Counted from the stretch's first letter, positions 51,400-59,824 are shown. The stretch: DNA of 64,000 bases from Marinobacter sp. C7 (GCF_022343555.1 NZ_JAKQZH010000001.1:806001-870000), one strand, 5' to 3'. The notes: generated by a model from the sequence alone, not told the origin. Program-made: numbers and translations.

Positions 51400-52056
51400 T
51401 TATTCTGCGGTTGCACTCTGGCTGCCCAGGTAGGCGGCCACGGCATTGATCTGTTCCTCGCTCAGGCGTTCCGCAACCGCTGTCATCAGCTGGTTGGGAT
51501 CGTTATTGCGCTGGTTACTCTTCCAGGCATTGAGCTGTGACCGGATGTAGTTCGGGTGCTGTCCGGCAATGGCCGGGAAGGTCTCGCCGACACCGCGGTT
51601 ACCCGGGCCGTGGCAGGAGGAGCAGGGCGGAATGTAGTTGTCCCAGTCTCCCTGGTTGGCAAGCTTTTCACCGAGTGCAAGTACCTCCTCACTGACACTG
51701 GTCGATGTGGTGGTTGCCGGAACCGGCATAGCGGCATAGTAGGCAGCCAGGTCCTGGATCTGTTGCGCGTCGAAGTTGTCGATGTTGGGCTGCATCACAG
51801 GGCTGACACGTTCGCCATTGTTGTAGGCGAGCATCTGCCTGGCCAGGTAGGTGGCATCGAGCCCGGCCAGTCGTGGAAAGCCGGCAGCGTTGTTGCCAGA
51901 GCCGTCTGCGCCGTGGCATGCGAGGCACGGCGCACCGCTGCCATCGCCCTGAGCCGCCAGTTGGGCGCCGCGCTCGGGATCGCCCTCGTTAGCATTCGCG
52001 ACAGTGGCCAGGGCGGTTACAGCGCCGGCCAGAATCAGGTGGGAGAGGGTTGTCAT
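51400..52056 (-). CDS. tsdB: Di-haem cytochrome c4-like protein, probable electron acceptor TsdB
   Basis: A 218-residue exported cytochrome with signal peptide ending about residue 22 (TVANA) and two haem motifs, CLACH (44-48) and CSSCH (145-149), in tandem c4-type domains. Candidate methionine ligands are Met89 and the Met of QLMTAVAERLS. In bacteria with TsdB-TsdA pairs the c4-like partner accepts electrons from thiosulfate oxidation and feeds terminal oxidases; that role is inferred from adjacency. GGAGTCAGTAT precedes ATG 52056; the longer open frame upstream is antisense-like shadow within ldt. First gene of tsdBA. Confidence 0.82.
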   Translation of the reverse strand: MTTLSHLILAGAVTALATVANANEGDPERGAQLAAQGDGSGAPCLACHGADGSGNNAAGFPRLAGLDATYLARQMLAYNNGERVSPVMQPNIDNFDAQQIQDLAAYYAAMPVPATTTSTSVSEEVLALGEKLANQGDWDNYIPPCSSCHGPGNRGVGETFPAIAGQHPNYIRSQLNAWKSNQRNNDPNQLMTAVAERLSEEQINAVAAYLGSQSATAE

Positions 52057-52084
52057 ATACTGACTCCATTCATAAGAAAAGCGA

Positions 52085-52110
52085 ATTAGCATATATCCAA
52101 TAATGCTAAT
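52085..52110. promoter_or_regulatory. Inverted repeat upstream of tsdBA
   Basis: Perfect 8-base arms ATTAGCAT (52085-52092) and ATGCTAAT (52103-52110) with a 10-base AT-rich spacer, inside the 55-base gap between the L,D-transpeptidase and tsdB. It is the only AT-rich island nearby, so it may combine promoter and operator. The regulator is not encoded in this window as far as I can see. Confidence 0.5.
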
Positions 52111-52111
52111 G

Positions 52112-53836
52112 TCAATGGGATTCCTGTTGGCCACCTCCGGTGCTTTTGTTGAGTTCTGTTGCGACAACGGGCGTTGGCAGTTCGCTACCGCTTCCCGCAG
52201 ATTGCCTGAGCTGGGACAGAAGCCGGGAATCTCGATGATAGACATCGTCCCGGAACTGTATCCGGCCCTCCTCATCCACCCATGCAGTCCAGTACTGAAT
52301 ATAGACAGGAACCGGCTCGGGGAGGAGAACCGTCTCCGACGTCCGTGTCGCAAGGACCTCATCCATTTTTTCCCGGCTCCATTCCGGGGCCCGGGCAAGT
52401 AGGTGTCGGGCGAGTTCCATCGGTTTTTCCACGCGGATGCAGCCCGAACTGAACGTCCGTTCCTGGCGGCCGAACAGGTATTGCCCCGGGGTATCGTGCA
52501 GGTAAACCGCGTACGGATTGGGGAACATGAACTTGATCCGGCCAAGGGCATTGCGTGGCCCGGGTTCCTGAACCAGTTGATAGGGGAAGTTGTTGCCGGA
52601 CAGCGAAGACCAGTCGATGGTGTCGGGATCGACTTTCTGGCGGTCTGCCCCCCAGCCCCGATAGACGCTGATCTGTTCCCGGGCCAGATAGTCCGGGTCG
52701 CGGATGATAACGGGAAGCTGGTCCTCGATCATCAGCTTGCGGGGCACCGTCCAACTCGGATTGAAGACCAGGTAACGGATGCGGTCTGAGAAAACCGGGG
52801 TCTGACGATAGGGCTGGCCGACAATCACCCGCGAACGCAAGGCCTCCCGTCCTTCCATCACCAGTTGTAGTCCGAAACCGGCAATGTTCACCATGACGTA
52901 GTCATCCCCCAGGGATTGCGGCAGCCAGCGCCAGCGCTCAAGGCTGGCGTCAATCTGGCGGATGCGTTCCACGGGCATGAGGTTCAGGGCTGCGAGGGTC
53001 TTCCGGCCGATGATCCCGTCCGGCTCCAGGCCATGGCGTGCCTGAAAGCGGGGGAGGACGGCATCCAGTTCATCGCTGTACAGGAATGGATCGGTCGCGC
53101 TGGCTTCGTCCCCGGACGTCTCCGGGGAGTCCCCAAGAGCGGATAGCCGCCGGCGTATCTCCCCCAGCCTGGGGTCACGGTCCCCTGGGTGGATCGACGG
53201 GCCTTCAGCAATGGGCAGCCAGGGGCGGCCGAGCAGGCGGGTGAGCTGGCTGCGGGCCTGCATCAGTTTCGCATAGGCCGGATGCCGGGGGCGCAGGTCG
53301 TCGAGTGCGCTGGTGATGGTGTTGGTTCGCAGTGCTGCAGCCAGCGACACAGCCATGTCACGAGGCTGTCGGCTGGCGCTCCACTCTACGTGAATGGTCT
53401 TGGGATCCACCTTGCCTTCCAGCAGGTGCGATGCAGCCATCAGAAAGGCATCGGAGAACAACAGGTCGATGTCTGCCCGTATTTCCTCTGACAGGTCATC
53501 CCGCGCCCGAAGGGACAGCTCCGCTAGCAGTTCCCCGTGATAGTCCGAGGGGTTGAGGCCGTCGTTGGCGATCTTGCGAATGGCGTCAACCAGTTCCCGG
53601 CGATTAGCGGGAGAGGACCAGGCGGGCTGAAAACCACGGTTCTCATAGAATCTGCTCAGGGCCTCCCGTGCCAGGAGGGGGTCGCCCAGGACCCTTACCG
53701 GGTGCCCGGACTGGAGTGCTTCAATGCGCTGGACCAGGGATTCGCTGGGGCCTGCGGCGAGGGCCTGCGCTGACAGCATCAAAGCGGCCATCGTCACCAG
53801 AGCCAGTAAAACGGAATGCCTGCATTTACCCATCAT
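52112..53836 (-). CDS. L,D-transpeptidase (YcbB/LdtD-like)
   Basis: A 574-residue periplasmic enzyme that forms 3-3 peptidoglycan cross-links. Layout: signal peptide about 1-27, an N-terminal scaffold domain, a peptidoglycan-binding helical segment near 255-295 (FQARHGLEPDGIIGRKTLAALN), then the YkuD catalytic domain with VYLHDTPGQYLFGR and catalytic Cys466 in TFSSGCIRVEKP. Size and order match LdtD/YcbB. The start is ATG 53836 or 53833, both with a weak ribosome site. It ends 55 bases before tsdB on the same strand; the repeat there suggests separate control. Confidence 0.92.
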   Translation of the reverse strand: MMGKCRHSVLLALVTMAALMLSAQALAAGPSESLVQRIEALQSGHPVRVLGDPLLAREALSRFYENRGFQPAWSSPANRRELVDAIRKIANDGLNPSDYHGELLAELSLRARDDLSEEIRADIDLLFSDAFLMAASHLLEGKVDPKTIHVEWSASRQPRDMAVSLAAALRTNTITSALDDLRPRHPAYAKLMQARSQLTRLLGRPWLPIAEGPSIHPGDRDPRLGEIRRRLSALGDSPETSGDEASATDPFLYSDELDAVLPRFQARHGLEPDGIIGRKTLAALNLMPVERIRQIDASLERWRWLPQSLGDDYVMVNIAGFGLQLVMEGREALRSRVIVGQPYRQTPVFSDRIRYLVFNPSWTVPRKLMIEDQLPVIIRDPDYLAREQISVYRGWGADRQKVDPDTIDWSSLSGNNFPYQLVQEPGPRNALGRIKFMFPNPYAVYLHDTPGQYLFGRQERTFSSGCIRVEKPMELARHLLARAPEWSREKMDEVLATRTSETVLLPEPVPVYIQYWTAWVDEEGRIQFRDDVYHRDSRLLSQLRQSAGSGSELPTPVVATELNKSTGGGQQESH

Positions 53837-53843
53837 GTTGTGT

Positions 53844-54905
53844 TTACCACAGTGCCATCTGTTCTCCCGCGGGGCGCCGGAACAGATCTGTTCTCAGGGA
53901 ATGCCATTGTCGGCCATTAAGCCCGAGCCTGCGTACCTTGTGGGCGAAGCGCTGGCGGATCAGGTCCGAATAGGGGCCGGTGCCGGTCATCCGCCTGCCA
54001 AAGGTGCTGTCGTAGCTCTTGCCACCCCTGAGGTCGCGGATCCGGTTCATGACATGTCCGGCCCGGTCCGGGAAGTGTCGCTGGAGCCAATCCTGAAACA
54101 GCTCGTCCAGCTCATGGGGTAACCGTAGCATAATCCAGCTGGCCTGTTCGGCGCCGGCTTTGGCAGCCGACTCCAGAATCGCCTCGATTTCGTGATCGTT
54201 GATAAAGGGAATGACCGGACCGATGATGATCCCGACTGGAACGCCCTCCTCTCTCAACTGTTCGATAACCCTTAGCCGGGTGGCCGGCGCGGCCGTTCGG
54301 GGTTCCATCCTGCGTTTCAGGTCATTGCTCAGGGTGGTCAGGCTGATGGTGACCGAACACAACCGGTCCCTGGCCAGGTCGGTGAGCAGATCCAGATCCC
54401 GCAGGATCAATGCCCCCTTGGTGATGAGGGAGACCGGATGACGGTATTCACACATGACGGTCAGCAGTTGGCGGGTGATTTCCATGTCACGCTCGATGGG
54501 CTGGTAGGCGTCGGTATTCATGCCCAGGGCGATGGGGGAGACGCGATAGCCGGGCTTGTCCAGGGTTTCCCGGAGTTTCGTGGCCGCATTGTGCTTGGCG
54601 ATCAGCCGGGTTTCGAAGTCCAGCCCCGGTGACAGATCCCAGTATGCGTGCGAGGGCCGGGCGAAGCAGTAGATGCAAGCGTGTTCACAGCCGCGATAGG
54701 GGTTGATGGACTGCTCAAAGGGAATGTCCGGGGAGTTGTTACGGCTGATGATGGACGTGACGGTCTCATCCATCACTTCAGTCGCCATGGAGTCCGGACG
54801 GGTCTCATCCTCCGGATCCCGGTGCCAGCCGTCGTGATGATCGCGGTCAGTGGCGAAGGGCTGGAAGCGGTTGTTCGGGTTCAGGCTGGTGCCCCGGGTT
54901 TTCAT
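53844..54905 (-). CDS. PA0069-family radical SAM protein (SplB-like), SOS-controlled
   Basis: A 353-residue radical SAM enzyme with the iron-sulfur motif CxxxCxxC (Cys73, Cys77, Cys80) in PYRGCEHACIYCFARPSHAYWDLSPG. It belongs to the group related to spore photoproduct lyase but lacking that enzyme's full-length context. The reaction is unknown; a DNA-lesion role is plausible because the Pseudomonas aeruginosa homologue PA0069 is a LexA-regulon gene and a LexA box lies here 12 bases before the start. GGTGAG precedes ATG 54905; an in-frame ATG at 54926 lies inside the LexA box and has no ribosome site. Its stop is seven bases before the L,D-transpeptidase start, so ldt may be read from the same promoter. 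Confidence 0.9.
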   Translation of the reverse strand: MKTRGTSLNPNNRFQPFATDRDHHDGWHRDPEDETRPDSMATEVMDETVTSIISRNNSPDIPFEQSINPYRGCEHACIYCFARPSHAYWDLSPGLDFETRLIAKHNAATKLRETLDKPGYRVSPIALGMNTDAYQPIERDMEITRQLLTVMCEYRHPVSLITKGALILRDLDLLTDLARDRLCSVTISLTTLSNDLKRRMEPRTAAPATRLRVIEQLREEGVPVGIIIGPVIPFINDHEIEAILESAAKAGAEQASWIMLRLPHELDELFQDWLQRHFPDRAGHVMNRIRDLRGGKSYDSTFGRRMTGTGPYSDLIRQRFAHKVRRLGLNGRQWHSLRTDLFRRPAGEQMALW

Positions 54906-54916
54906 AGTCTCACCAA

Positions 54917-54936
54917 TACTGTTCATGTATACAGTA
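54917..54936. promoter_or_regulatory. LexA (SOS) box
   Basis: TACTGT-TCATGTAT-ACAGTA: the outer six bases match the gammaproteobacterial LexA consensus (CTGT-N8-ACAG) on both sides, with symmetric TA extensions. It begins 12 bases upstream of the radical SAM start codon and 96 bases upstream of the divergent TauE-type gene. Confidence 0.9.
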
Positions 54937-55031
54937 CTTCTGATGCTACTACCCCTGTATCCTTCCCGGCAAGCAGAATCCGGCAGGCCCCCTGTCGAAT
55001 GCCGGGCAGATGTCTGAAATCCGAGGAGTCC

Positions 55032-55808
55032 ATGTCTGATCTTACGATGGTCCAGTATGTCCTGATCGGCCTGATCTTTGTCTGGAGCGGTTTCGTCCGG
55101 TCCGGCCTGGGGTTTGGCGGAGCGGTCCTGTCCCTGCCGTTTCTCCTGCTGGTTTACGACGAACCCCTGGTATTTCTGCCGATCATTGCAGTGCATCTGC
55201 TGGTGTTCTCATCCCTGACGATCTGGATGAATAACCGCAGGAATCAGAGCCGGGAAAATCCGGTCGAGGGGGGGACGGTGGACTGGCCATACCTCTGGCG
55301 GATCCTCGGGATCATGATCGTGCCCAAGCTGATCGGTGTGTTCGGGCTGATTACCATGCCGGGCAACGTGTTGAGCGCAATCATCTTCGTGATCGTGGCG
55401 CTGTACTCGGTGTCCTACATTATCGACAAGCCGTTTCGCAGCGGCAGCAAGACGGTCGATGCGATTTTCCTGATGGTGGGTGGCTATATCAGCGGTACGT
55501 CTCTCATCGGGGCTCCGCTGATTATCGCGGTCGCCGCCCAGCACCTGATCAAGGAAAAGCTCAGGGATACCCTGTTCGCACTCTGGTTTATCCTGGTCCT
55601 GATCAAGATGGCTGCGTTTGTCTGGGCGGGCGTGGACCTGCAGCTCATCCATCACCTGTGGTTACTGCCCTGTGCAGCGGTCGGCCATGTGATCGGGTTG
55701 CATGTGCACGACCGCATGCTCAGGGCGGAAACCCCGGTTTTCTTCCGGGTCTTGGGCGTGGTATTGCTGGTGGTCAGCAGTATCGGAATGATCAGTGTGC
55801 TGGGCTGA
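55032..55808 (+). CDS. TSUP (TauE/SafE) family membrane permease
   Basis: A 258-residue inner-membrane protein with seven or eight helices, of the sulfite exporter TauE/SafE family. The first-repeat signature GFVRSGLGFGGAVLSLPFLLL and the second-repeat GGYISGTSLIGAPLIIAVAAQ are clear. Family members move sulfite, sulfoacetate or other small anions; proximity to tsdBA is suggestive but three genes intervene in the opposite direction. GAGGAGTC precedes ATG 55032. Divergent from the LexA-controlled radical SAM gene. Confidence 0.89.
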   Translation: MSDLTMVQYVLIGLIFVWSGFVRSGLGFGGAVLSLPFLLLVYDEPLVFLPIIAVHLLVFSSLTIWMNNRRNQSRENPVEGGTVDWPYLWRILGIMIVPKLIGVFGLITMPGNVLSAIIFVIVALYSVSYIIDKPFRSGSKTVDAIFLMVGGYISGTSLIGAPLIIAVAAQHLIKEKLRDTLFALWFILVLIKMAAFVWAGVDLQLIHHLWLLPCAAVGHVIGLHVHDRMLRAETPVFFRVLGVVLLVVSSIGMISVLG

Positions 55809-55818
55809 GGAGGTTCCC

Positions 55819-56484
55819 TCAGCCCGCGCGGCCGAACACTTTCTCGAGAAAGCCCACTGAGCGAACATCCGGGATCGGCAGGTTGTCCACCTCGTCGATG
55901 GCTCTGCGCCAGTATGATTCGGGATTATCCAGATGGGCAACCGTGGCCCGCTCTTCCTTGCTGTAGTGATTGTGTTCGCCTTCAATGCCCTCGGCCATCA
56001 GCGCCTGGGTGTACAGATAAATGGCGGCGCGAATGGTGCGAAGGACGCGACAGTAGACGTCACGGCTGAGATTGATGGCCAGTTCCGCTGACAGATTGAT
56101 CTGTTTCTGCAGTGCCACCATGGCTTCTTTTTCCAGCGGGACCCGGTTGCCGTCACCCTTTTTGCAGTTCAGGCAGAACTTCTCCAGCGCCTTGATTCCG
56201 TCTGTCAGGTCCATTCGGCCATAATCGGTATTCTGGTTGTCCTCCAGCGGTGCCGGAATCCAGCCATACTGGGGCGAGCGGGCGACGATATGGCCCGGTA
56301 GATCCCGGCGGTAGGGTGGGGCAGCACTCAGGTCCTGGTAACCATCAAATTCCGTACGCAGCCAGGCCGCCATCTCACGGTGCCGGAGCATCATGGCGAG
56401 TGTGATGGCCGATTGCACGATATCTTCAAGTAACTCACTGGAATCCTGGGTCCGTTCCTCCAGGTGATTGACGGATGCAGACAT
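55819..56484 (-). CDS. AbiTii-like domain protein
   Basis: A 221-residue soluble protein. Residues 17-60 (SSELLEDIVQSAITLAMMLRHREMAAWLRTEFDGY, then PPYRR) resemble the start of AbiTii abortive-infection proteins: an N-terminal helix pair, short-protein W-x5-F/L-x-GY motif and PxYR. The middle has NCKKGDGNRVPLEK and the end a helical VLRTIRAAIYLYTQALMAEG. There is no nuclease or NTPase motif. GGGAGGAAAAC precedes ATG 56484. Convergent with the TSUP gene and not surrounded by other defence genes. The AbiTii link is pattern recognition, not a search result. Confidence 0.6.
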   Translation of the reverse strand: MSASVNHLEERTQDSSELLEDIVQSAITLAMMLRHREMAAWLRTEFDGYQDLSAAPPYRRDLPGHIVARSPQYGWIPAPLEDNQNTDYGRMDLTDGIKALEKFCLNCKKGDGNRVPLEKEAMVALQKQINLSAELAINLSRDVYCRVLRTIRAAIYLYTQALMAEGIEGEHNHYSKEERATVAHLDNPESYWRRAIDEVDNLPIPDVRSVGFLEKVFGRAG

Positions 56485-56675
56485 GTTTTCCTCCCCGGCA
56501 ATGGCCATTCTTCGGGGTGGTCTGTTCCATTGCCGTGTTTTTGTTGTTTTGGGTTCGACTCCCGGTTGCCGGAACCGGAAGGTCTGAACTAAAACGTATA
56601 CATGGGGTCCGGCCTTCGCCGTTGTAAAAAGGTTATTGCTTGTAACCGACGGTAAGTGGCCGGGGAGGTCTGAAA

Positions 56676-57332
56676 ATGACAGCTGACGACAGGTTTACAT
56701 CAAGACGGGAATCCATGGTGGATTACCAGATCATCAGCCGGGGTATCGACGACCCGCTGGTGGTAGAGGCCATGCGCCGGGTGCACCGGGAGGCTTTTGT
56801 GCCGGACAGCCTGCGGGACGCAGCCTATGAGGACGGTCCCCTGCCGATCGGGGCCGGTCAGACCATATCCCAGCCTTACATTGTCGCCCTGATGACGGAC
56901 GCCCTTGAGCTTCGGGGGGGCGAGCGGGTCCTGGATATCGGCACCGGTTCGGGCTACGCGGCGGCCGTACTGGCCTGCATTGCCGCCGAGGTGTTCGGTA
57001 TCGAGCGGATTCCGGAGCTTGCTGAGCGCGCCCGCAAGAACCTGGTGGCTGAGGGGTATGACAATGTCCGGGTGCGTTGCGGTGACGGCACAATGGGCTG
57101 GCCGGAGGAGGCCCCGTTTGACGGTATCACGGTGGCTGCCGGAGCGCCGGCTGTGCCGGATGCCCTGAAGCACCAGCTTGCCGTGGGCGGGCACCTGGTG
57201 ATTCCCGTGGGCTCGGAGTATATCTCCCAGTCCCTGATGCGGGTCACACGGGTTTCGCAGGATGAATTCCGAACCGAGAATCTTGGCGGGGTCCGGTTTG
57301 TGCCCCTGCTCGGGGAGCAGGGGTGGTCGTGA
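56676..57332 (+). CDS. Protein-L-isoaspartate O-methyltransferase-family protein
   Basis: A 218-residue SAM-dependent methyltransferase that would methylate isoaspartyl residues in damaged proteins. Visible are the PCMT N-terminal segment FVPDSLRDAAYEDGPLPIGAGQTISQPYIVALM, with the substrate-binding Ser, and SAM motif I VLDIGTGSGYAAAVLA (85-100). Motif II GDGTMGWPEEAPFDGI and LVIPVG are also present. GGGAGG eight bases before the ATG sets the start; an in-frame ATG at 56715 is an alternative. Single gene, divergent from the AbiTii-like gene across a 191-base gap with nothing else recognisable. Confidence 0.9.
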   Translation: MTADDRFTSRRESMVDYQIISRGIDDPLVVEAMRRVHREAFVPDSLRDAAYEDGPLPIGAGQTISQPYIVALMTDALELRGGERVLDIGTGSGYAAAVLACIAAEVFGIERIPELAERARKNLVAEGYDNVRVRCGDGTMGWPEEAPFDGITVAAGAPAVPDALKHQLAVGGHLVIPVGSEYISQSLMRVTRVSQDEFRTENLGGVRFVPLLGEQGWS

Positions 57333-57346
57333 AAACCGCGTGGTGG

Positions 57347-58153
57347 TCAGCTACCAGCGTGTGTGCTTTCGAAGATCTTGTCTGCCGAAGCTGCCACGAA
57401 CCCGCTGTACAGCTCACCGTCGGGTTTGGGATAGCGCAGCGCGAATTCGTAGAAACAGCTGGGAATGGTGGCCTCGCGGTCCGAGAACCGGACGACGACC
57501 CGATCCGCCATGGTGGACGACTGCTCCAGCAGATCCTCAGGTGATCCCTTCACTTCGCCGCCGCTGCTGTTGACGGTAAAGCCGTTGTCCTTGAGCAGCT
57601 GATTCATTTCCGCCACGGTGCGAATGCTGTCGAGATCGTTGATACTGACGGTGAAATGATTCGCCCGGTAGCCCCAGGCGGCCATCCACGCTGCGTATTC
57701 ACTCTCTTCCAGTAATTCCCGGTAGGTGTCATGGCTTACCTGCCAGTGACGGCCGGAGTAAAGGAAGTCATCTGCCGTTGTGCTCTGTGGATCGACCTGA
57801 TCGACCAGCTCCTGAACCATTTCCTGGAGTCTGTTGGAGCACTGATCCACCAACAACTCGGAGATGAACACCTTGGGCGCGTGCTTGTCGGGGTGTTCGA
57901 AGTGTCTGGCGTAGAGCTTCTTGGCCTCAAAGTGATATTCCCCGCAGGCCTGATAACCGAGATCCAGAAAATGCCGGGCCAGGGTCTCCAGCCCGACAGG
58001 AGCCAGGTTGAAGGTGCGAAGAGCGATGTGGTCGTTGACTACCGGTTTCGATTCCCGCTCGTCCAGAAGCTTGTGAATCCGCTCTGCAGACGGGGTGACG
58101 GCCCGGTAATTTTCCCAGAGTTTGCTGAACAGGCTCTGATAATCAGTGTGCAT
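57347..58153 (-). CDS. DUF1338 protein, short-form 2-oxoadipate dioxygenase/decarboxylase-like
   Basis: A 268-residue member of the DUF1338 family; characterised HglS proteins convert 2-oxoadipate to D-2-hydroxyglutarate in lysine catabolism. The putative iron ligands are in place: His42 (with Arg46 in NDHIALRTF), His166 in RANHFTVS and Glu236 in CFYEFA. It is much shorter than the about 460-residue Pseudomonas enzyme but matches the short-form bacterial homologues. GGAGAA precedes ATG 58153. It overlaps the end of the upstream astA-like gene by 11 bases, so the two are translationally coupled. Whether 2-oxoadipate is its substrate here is inference. Confidence 0.85.
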   Translation of the reverse strand: MHTDYQSLFSKLWENYRAVTPSAERIHKLLDERESKPVVNDHIALRTFNLAPVGLETLARHFLDLGYQACGEYHFEAKKLYARHFEHPDKHAPKVFISELLVDQCSNRLQEMVQELVDQVDPQSTTADDFLYSGRHWQVSHDTYRELLEESEYAAWMAAWGYRANHFTVSINDLDSIRTVAEMNQLLKDNGFTVNSSGGEVKGSPEDLLEQSSTMADRVVVRFSDREATIPSCFYEFALRYPKPDGELYSGFVAASADKIFESTHAGS

Positions 58154-59267
58154 AATGTCGTTCTCCGTGTTCGTCAGCAGGGATGACCGCCGAGAGCGCT
58201 TTTTGTTTCCGAGCACCGGCCCGGACCTGATTGAGGGGCAGTAACCAGACCGACGCCTGCTTCCCGATGCCCAACCGGTCGCCGATACTGGACGGCAGGG
58301 TTACTGTCCCGGCCTCTGGGTCAATCAGTGCCTGTTCGGTCACGGTCGCCCGGAAATCCATGGTACCGCTGGTAGCGACGATTACCGGTTCCGTGGTCAC
58401 TCGGGGATGCCCGCCGGCACCCGCCGCGGTGAATCTGGCAGCATAGTGTGCTGAGTGCTGAACGCTGACGATATCACGCAGCTCACACTCCACCGTCGGC
58501 CCGGCATCGAAGAGGTCGACGAACCCCCGGTGGCGGAAGCCTTCGTTTTCGAGCATGCGCAGGGCGGGGCGGGTTTGGGGATGAACGTTTCCGATCACGG
58601 ACCTGGCCTCATCGCTCATCAGATGGGTATAGAGCGGCGCAGCCGGCATCAGTTCCTCTATGAAGTCAGTGTATCCGGAGCCCACCAGGCTGGTGGCGGA
58701 AGTAAATTCCAGATCAACGAAATGGTGTCGTAACCAGTTCCAGAAAGGGGACTGCCCGGCGTGATCGGAGATTCCCCGCATTTCGGCAATGACAGTATCG
58801 GTAAAGCGCTCAGGATGCTGCGCCATGAACAGGAACCGGACCCGTGACAGCAGCTTTCCGGCATTGGCCCTGCGGTATTCCGGACGCAGGTACAGCGAGC
58901 AGATTTCCGTCCGACCGTTGTAATGGCTGCACCGGGTCAGGGTTTCCACCTGCCGGCGCAGCCCCAGATCCCGGGAATGGTGCACCACGGTGTTGTGGTG
59001 GAAGTGATGCAGCGGGCGCGTATGGCCGGTGAAGGCTTCGATGCCGGTGGTGCCCATGATTGCACCAGTGTCGTCGTCTTCCAGAACGAACAGGTAGTGT
59101 TCGTCTCCCGGGGTGTGGATATTGCGGCGGAAGCTGGCGCCGGCGTGGTCAATTTTCCGCGCAAGTGCATCCCGGTCCGGCATCAGGGAGGTGAAGCCGG
59201 GGCCGGACTCATCGGCAATCTGGTAGAGGGCGTCGAGGTCTGTTGGTGCAACCGGTCTGATGATCAT
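58143..59267 (-). CDS. astA: Arginine N-succinyltransferase family protein AstA
   Basis: A 374-residue acyltransferase of the AstA/AruF/AruG family, which transfers succinyl from succinyl-CoA to the arginine alpha-amino group. Family marks are MIIRPVAPTDLDALYQIA, FTSLMPDR, HHNTVVHHSRDLG, EICSLYLRPEYRRANAGKLLSRVRFLFMA, AEMRG and FRHRGFVDLFDAGPTVEC. It is about 30 residues longer than usual at the C-terminus (basic tail after WLLPLNQ). No astB, C, D or E lies nearby; instead it is coupled to the DUF1338 gene. Divergent from an Lrp-type regulator (116-base gap). Confidence 0.9.
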   Translation of the reverse strand: MIIRPVAPTDLDALYQIADESGPGFTSLMPDRDALARKIDHAGASFRRNIHTPGDEHYLFVLEDDDTGAIMGTTGIEAFTGHTRPLHHFHHNTVVHHSRDLGLRRQVETLTRCSHYNGRTEICSLYLRPEYRRANAGKLLSRVRFLFMAQHPERFTDTVIAEMRGISDHAGQSPFWNWLRHHFVDLEFTSATSLVGSGYTDFIEELMPAAPLYTHLMSDEARSVIGNVHPQTRPALRMLENEGFRHRGFVDLFDAGPTVECELRDIVSVQHSAHYAARFTAAGAGGHPRVTTEPVIVATSGTMDFRATVTEQALIDPEAGTVTLPSSIGDRLGIGKQASVWLLPLNQVRAGARKQKALSAVIPADEHGERHYAH

Positions 59268-59383
59268 GGCGAATCTTCCCTGCTGTTTTGGGGCCAGTAT
59301 GGGGAAGAGTAGTGTCGGTTTGCAGTTTCAATCTGCTCGAAGTGATCTAGAATGGTGACAAATTGACTTGCCGGGATGTCAAA

Positions 59384-59812
59384 ATGATTAGCTCTCAAGA
59401 TCAGAAACTGCTCATGCTGCTTCGCCGGGATGCAAGAGCCAGCATTACTGATCTGGCCCGGTCACTGGGTGTCTCCCGGTCAACGGTCCAGAACAGGCTC
59501 GCCCGGCTGGAGAAGGCCGGCATCATCCGTGGCTATTCGGTGGAATTGGGCGGGGAATACCTGGCCAACCTTGTTGAGGCCCATGTCTCCATCAAGGTTG
59601 TACAAAAGCTGACTGCAAGAACCAATGTGGCCCTTGAGGACATCAGCCAGGTGGTGCAGCTGTTCTCGGTGAGCGGTGAGTATGACCTCATCGCCATCGT
59701 GCGGGCCCAGTCGCTCGAAGAACTGAGCCAGGTGCTCGATGACATCGGCAATCTTGAAGGTGTGGAGCGGACCAATTCAGCCGTCGTGCTGGAGACCCGG
59801 TTCCGACGCTAG
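59384..59812 (+). CDS. Lrp/AsnC-family transcriptional regulator
   Basis: A 142-residue Lrp-type regulator: winged helix-turn-helix about 1-55 (ITDLARSLGVSRSTVQNRLARLEKAGII) and RAM effector domain about 65-140 with VSGEYDLIAIVRAQSLEEL. The ATG at 59384 gives the family-typical MISSQDQKLL start; a TTG at 59363 is in frame. Divergent from astA-DUF1338, so it most likely controls that pair in response to an amino acid or keto acid, such as arginine or lysine (inference). Confidence 0.91.
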   Translation: MISSQDQKLLMLLRRDARASITDLARSLGVSRSTVQNRLARLEKAGIIRGYSVELGGEYLANLVEAHVSIKVVQKLTARTNVALEDISQVVQLFSVSGEYDLIAIVRAQSLEELSQVLDDIGNLEGVERTNSAVVLETRFRR

Positions 59813-59824
59813 TGTTGGCCCGGC

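Noticed and set aside
52057..52551. Long upstream extension of the tsdB frame
   Set aside because: Lies inside the L,D-transpeptidase gene; signal peptide and ribosome site place the start at 52056.
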